Part shown: in pieces, positions 12,332-14,757 of the stretch
Layout of the letters: every line of letters begins with the position of its first letter
Numbering within the stretch: the first letter of the stretch is position 1
Source of the DNA: Candidatus Pacearchaeota archaeon
GTDB taxonomy: Archaea; Nanoarchaeota; Nanoarchaeia; Pacearchaeales; GW2011-AR1
Assembly (NCBI GenBank): GCA_002690445.1
Contig: NZER01000032.1
Location: forward strand, 1 to 14,757
Length of the DNA stretch: 14,757 nt
Direction of reading: 5' to 3'
Position numbers and translations under genes: made by a program
Notes under the pieces: model-generated
Told to the model about the DNA's origin: nothing
The model's database searches: none
The model's input: the letters and a program-made list of their open reading frames with translations, nothing else

Positions 12332-13719
12332 TCCCGCTCCCCCATCACCGCGAGTTTAGCCCCTACGTTAGTGATCGCACCTATCTGAGTACCGCTGGAG
12401 TACCGGTATCCCCGCGTCAACGACAATTGTGTTTCCATCGCCTGTTCATACCGCCACGAATGCGAACAACTCTCGACGTAGAACTCCCCCTCTAAAAACG
12501 ACAGCCGCTCCCCCGGCCTAGGGGAGTCGGCTTTTGACATCATGGCAACGGTCCCTGACAGAAACTCGTCGTTGTTTTGAAACCACCCCAGCAACATCGA
12601 AGATAGATTTTTCATGATCGTCGTCGCGTCAAAACTCGACTCCTGATCCCGGTCGAAGTACCGGAACTGCACGATCAAAGGACGGTATCCGTGCAACGTC
12701 AGCTTTTTCCGGTCCCACGCCGCTGGATTTCCCATCGCCGTCGTACCCACGATCATCGCTTTGTTGTTCCCAATCGCCGATCCGGCCAACGTTGCCAAAA
12801 AGTAGGTGTAAACCTCCAACGTACCGGTGCCTAGAGTGTGCTCGCGTATCCAATTCCCCGGCACCGAGCTTATCCGTATCCTCGACCAGTCCTCCGCCTC
12901 GAACGGAGCTTGCCGAAAAATCACTTCGTACTTTTTTCTAGCTCCGTTCCACCTCCCGTATAATTCGTGAACCGGAGGTTTGACCAACTCTACCAAAATA
13001 CTCCAGATGTCGTTCTCACCTACCGAGTAGACAGACAGCGCCATGGGGTATTTTAGAACCACCTCGCGGGAGAGCTGCCCCCCGAAATCCACATACTGAT
13101 CCAACACCGTCTTGGTACCCACCCCCGACACATTCATCGCCCCCAGCTTGAGCACCACCTCAAAGAAGCTGTTGTATACCGCCGTCAGGATCGCCGACAT
13201 CGGAGCACCCGTCGCCATAGCCTGCGACAGCGCCGAGTTGAGCTTTTTATTCTCCGCCTCAACGGTGGTATTACCTGCCATCAAAAACTGGTTGAGCACC
13301 AGCTTGAACGATGCCAATAACCCCCCCAAAGAGGTGCCCTCGAACGTCAATCTACGCTCGACAGACCCATTCGGAAGAACTTGCGCGGACTCCTCTTTCC
13401 GCTCTATCGTCCCCACGAACAACTGCTCGCCCAGCTCCGTAATGAACACCAGATCCCGTTTTTCTAGCTTGTCGAACCACGTCGCCCCCGACACATCCTG
13501 CTCCGCCGTCGTCACGAATCGGAACGTATCCCGCATCGGATCGAGCGACTCTGTAAACGAATACGAGACGCACGCATCAGACACCACCGGAGATTCGATA
13601 AAAGCCGACCGCGTTGAGACAAACCGCACCACCTCCCGACCTATATACGTAGGCGCGGAGTACGCCGGACGTTCTACCCGTATCTCGAAACTGGGGCGAC
13701 GCACTATCGCCGTAGGCAC
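12328..13719 (-). CDS. Baseplate hub protein, gpD / gp27-like, 463 residues
   Basis: This is the central hub onto which the spike docks. Its position between the tape measure and spike genes and its length fit the late control D / gp27 class. The N-terminus has strand-rich ESPVVSDACVSYSFTESLDP and DTFRFVTTAEQDVSG, and KLEKRDLVFITELGEQLFVG resembles the conserved core (GDxVxV...G.LF.G.I). The C-terminus has SPRPGERLSFLEGEFYVESC and SHSWRYEQAMETQLSLTRG, matching the usual end of this family (G....v.G.fyv.sv.H......f.T.l.l.RG). The start is GTG 13719 directly after the upstream TAG, with GGGGGG eight bases upstream. Two motif copies lie inside (Leu-Glu-Lys, Ala-Arg-Lys). Confidence 0.87.
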   Translation of the reverse strand: MPTAIVRRPSFEIRVERPAYSAPTYIGREVVRFVSTRSAFIESPVVSDACVSYSFTESLDPMRDTFRFVTTAEQDVSGATWFDKLEKRDLVFITELGEQLFVGTIERKEESAQVLPNGSVERRLTFEGTSLGGLLASFKLVLNQFLMAGNTTVEAENKKLNSALSQAMATGAPMSAILTAVYNSFFEVVLKLGAMNVSGVGTKTVLDQYVDFGGQLSREVVLKYPMALSVYSVGENDIWSILVELVKPPVHELYGRWNGARKKYEVIFRQAPFEAEDWSRIRISSVPGNWIREHTLGTGTLEVYTYFLATLAGSAIGNNKAMIVGTTAMGNPAAWDRKKLTLHGYRPLIVQFRYFDRDQESSFDATTIMKNLSSMLLGWFQNNDEFLSGTVAMMSKADSPRPGERLSFLEGEFYVESCSHSWRYEQAMETQLSLTRGYRYSSGTQIGAITNVGAKLAVMGERE

Positions 13720-14757
13720 CTACTGATCCCCCCCCATCTCTATGTTGATGTAGTGTTGTCTTTCTTTTTCGGATATATCAGAGAACCGATCCACCGCCGA
13801 CGAGAGCTTCTCGAAGATGGCTTCATTATCCCACATCGTAACCGCCCCCACCCTCTCTCCTATCACCGTCTGTGCCAACGCCGAACGGTATAGTTCCTCT
13901 AGCCCGCCCTCCTGCATGTATGCAGCAAACCCCGGTCGACGAGTAGACAACAACTCTAATAGGCGTACCGCTGACTTATACCTCGCACCCATCGCTCCAT
14001 GCCCGGTTCCTATAGCTTCCATGATCTCCTCGGCAATATTACTGGGATGGAGATCCCCCCCGACGTTTTCCCCCATTTGCCTCAACATCTCAAACGCACT
14101 GAGCGTGTCTGGACCTCTGTTCCGTAAGAGCCATAACAAACCCCCCATGTCAGTTGGAGACTGTCCTGGGACAATACCCTTCTCAAGATCAGCCGCCTCG
14201 GCGGACCTCCCCCACTCACCCAATAGCTGATCAGTGAACACACCTACAATAGTAGCCATCCCCCGAACGAGAGGTTCTTTAACGTCAGCAAACCTAGAAG
14301 CGTGCTCACGGATGTCGCGTAGAATCTCGTTCTGTGCTCGTAATAGGCTGATATCCGGCGGCATCCCAGCTTCTAGCAGCACCGTTGGTATCGTCGGCAC
14401 CCCTTTAATCGCACGAAGCTCTGCCGCAGTAGTGTAGGGCACCCCAAACGCCTGACGAATCAGCTCAATCTGCTCCGGAATCGAGTTTGTCATTTCCTGA
14501 ATGATAGTGCGAAACTCCTCGAACAGCCGGGGCGAAAACCCCTCCTGCTCCAAAAGCTGGTTGGTACCGACATACCCTTCTATCAGATCTGGTCCCCCTA
14601 CACCCCTCTGACGCAGCCTCGTCGCTGCTCGAAACAAGAGTACATCCGACTCACTTTGGAGATTCGCTGCACCCCTTACCGCATCGTTCAAGGATACGAG
14701 CTGCTGCGCACCCCTCTGACCGGCGAACGCCGGACCCAGTTGAGAGATCCACGCCTG
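13720..14757 (-). CDS. C-terminal part of a probable tape measure protein (5' end off right edge)
   Basis: The frame is open from the window edge: the 22 codons before the TTG at 14691 continue in frame (ending QRGAQQLVSL), so TTG 14691 is not taken as the start and the gene is partial (345 codons plus stop seen). The sequence is helical with hydrophobic and Gly-containing runs (VRGMATIVGVFTDQLLGEWG; GMPPDISLLRAQNEILRDIR) and many Gln/Glu/Leu positions, as in tape measure C-termini. Its location immediately before the hub gene supports this. No enzyme motif is visible in this part. One near-match to the motif (GCTAGAAG) lies at 14370-14377. A tail-length or DNA-injection role is by analogy. 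Confidence 0.65.
   Translation of the reverse strand, partial: QAWISQLGPAFAGQRGAQQLVSLNDAVRGAANLQSESDVLLFRAATRLRQRGVGGPDLIEGYVGTNQLLEQEGFSPRLFEEFRTIIQEMTNSIPEQIELIRQAFGVPYTTAAELRAIKGVPTIPTVLLEAGMPPDISLLRAQNEILRDIREHASRFADVKEPLVRGMATIVGVFTDQLLGEWGRSAEAADLEKGIVPGQSPTDMGGLLWLLRNRGPDTLSAFEMLRQMGENVGGDLHPSNIAEEIMEAIGTGHGAMGARYKSAVRLLELLSTRRPGFAAYMQEGGLEELYRSALAQTVIGERVGAVTMWDNEAIFEKLSSAVDRFSDISEKERQHYINIEMGGDQ

Larger units (their letters stand above)
878..13468 (-). repeat. Dispersed strand-biased 10-mer family GCTAGAAAWA (17 minus-strand copies)
   Basis: Exact minus-strand GCTAGAAA cores lie at plus coordinates 878-885, 1259-1266, 1771-1778, 2159-2166, 2541-2548, 2982-2989, 6411-6418, 6722-6729, 7692-7699, 8372-8379, 9318-9325, 10895-10902, 11346-11353, 11923-11930, 12271-12278, 12935-12942 and 13461-13468. 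The next base is always A or T, and the one after is A in all but the copy at 9318. Flanks beyond this show no visible conservation. Near-matches are at 5109, 9740 and 14370. Expected by chance for an 8-mer is about 0.2 per strand in this length. Coding copies use two frames only; the third would create an in-frame TAG. Confidence 0.97.

Noticed and set aside
878..13468. GCTAGAAAWA as a promoter family or start-associated sequence
   Set aside because: Most copies are deep inside genes, with no second conserved box at a fixed distance and no conserved flank. Only a minority are near start codons.
878..13468. Resemblance of GCTAGAAATA to part of a Cas9 single-guide RNA scaffold
   Set aside because: Only the 10-mer matches, there is no surrounding crRNA/tracrRNA sequence or cas gene, and the scaffold tetraloop there is artificial.
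14691..14691. TTG at 14691 as a true start of the tape-measure-like gene
   Set aside because: The frame continues open to the window edge with sensible sequence and there is no ribosome binding site before this TTG.

Overview
The window is part of the genome of a contractile-tailed phage (myovirus) or a prophage of that type. Every convincing gene is on the minus strand, so the biological order runs from right to left. The tail proteins identify it: hub, spike, LysM/gp25-like wedge, baseplate J, receptor-binding proteins. Base composition is moderately G+C-rich by eye. Most genes have a clear GGAGG-type ribosome binding site, so the host is a Shine-Dalgarno-using bacterium; I cannot name it.

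Layout in reading direction. (1) 14757-4150 is a tightly packed tail/baseplate cassette: the 3' end of a probable tape measure gene (runs off the right edge), a gpD/gp27-like hub, a gpV-like spike, a small coiled-coil protein, a LysM plus gp25-like fusion, baseplate J, a tail protein carrying two jelly-roll modules, and an 856-residue tail fibre. Most junctions are overlaps or gaps of 0-14 nt, and a strong intrinsic terminator (4090-4121) closes the cassette. (2) 3937-655 holds six small genes without assigned function (two zinc-binding-like, one winged-helix-like) and a gene for a protein with a histone H1-like Lys/Ala-rich middle and an acidic tail. It ends in a second strong terminator (580-624). 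(3) 560-1 is a gene open to the left edge, easy to miss because it has no stop in the window. It encodes a winged-helix protein resembling phage replication initiators. Its low-complexity linker region contains four 17-bp palindromic repeats and an A+T-rich, CTAG-rich segment, as in origins nested in an initiator gene (lambda O type).

The most unusual signal is a 10-mer, GCTAGAAAWA (W = A or T). The 8-mer core GCTAGAAA occurs 17 times on the minus strand, spread over nearly the whole window, and once on the plus strand just past the tail terminator; chance predicts less than one. It is read in two codon frames (Leu-Glu-Ile/Lys and Ala-Arg-Asn/Lys) and also lies in intergenic gaps and beside start codons, so it is a DNA- or RNA-level signal and not a protein motif. 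Its function is unknown to me; candidates are a recombination or polarity signal (Chi- or KOPS-like), a primase or packaging signal, or an RNA element.

No intergenic stretch exceeds 300 bases. The largest are 3938-4149 (terminator, flipped motif copy, possible promoter) and 1297-1478 (nothing convincing).
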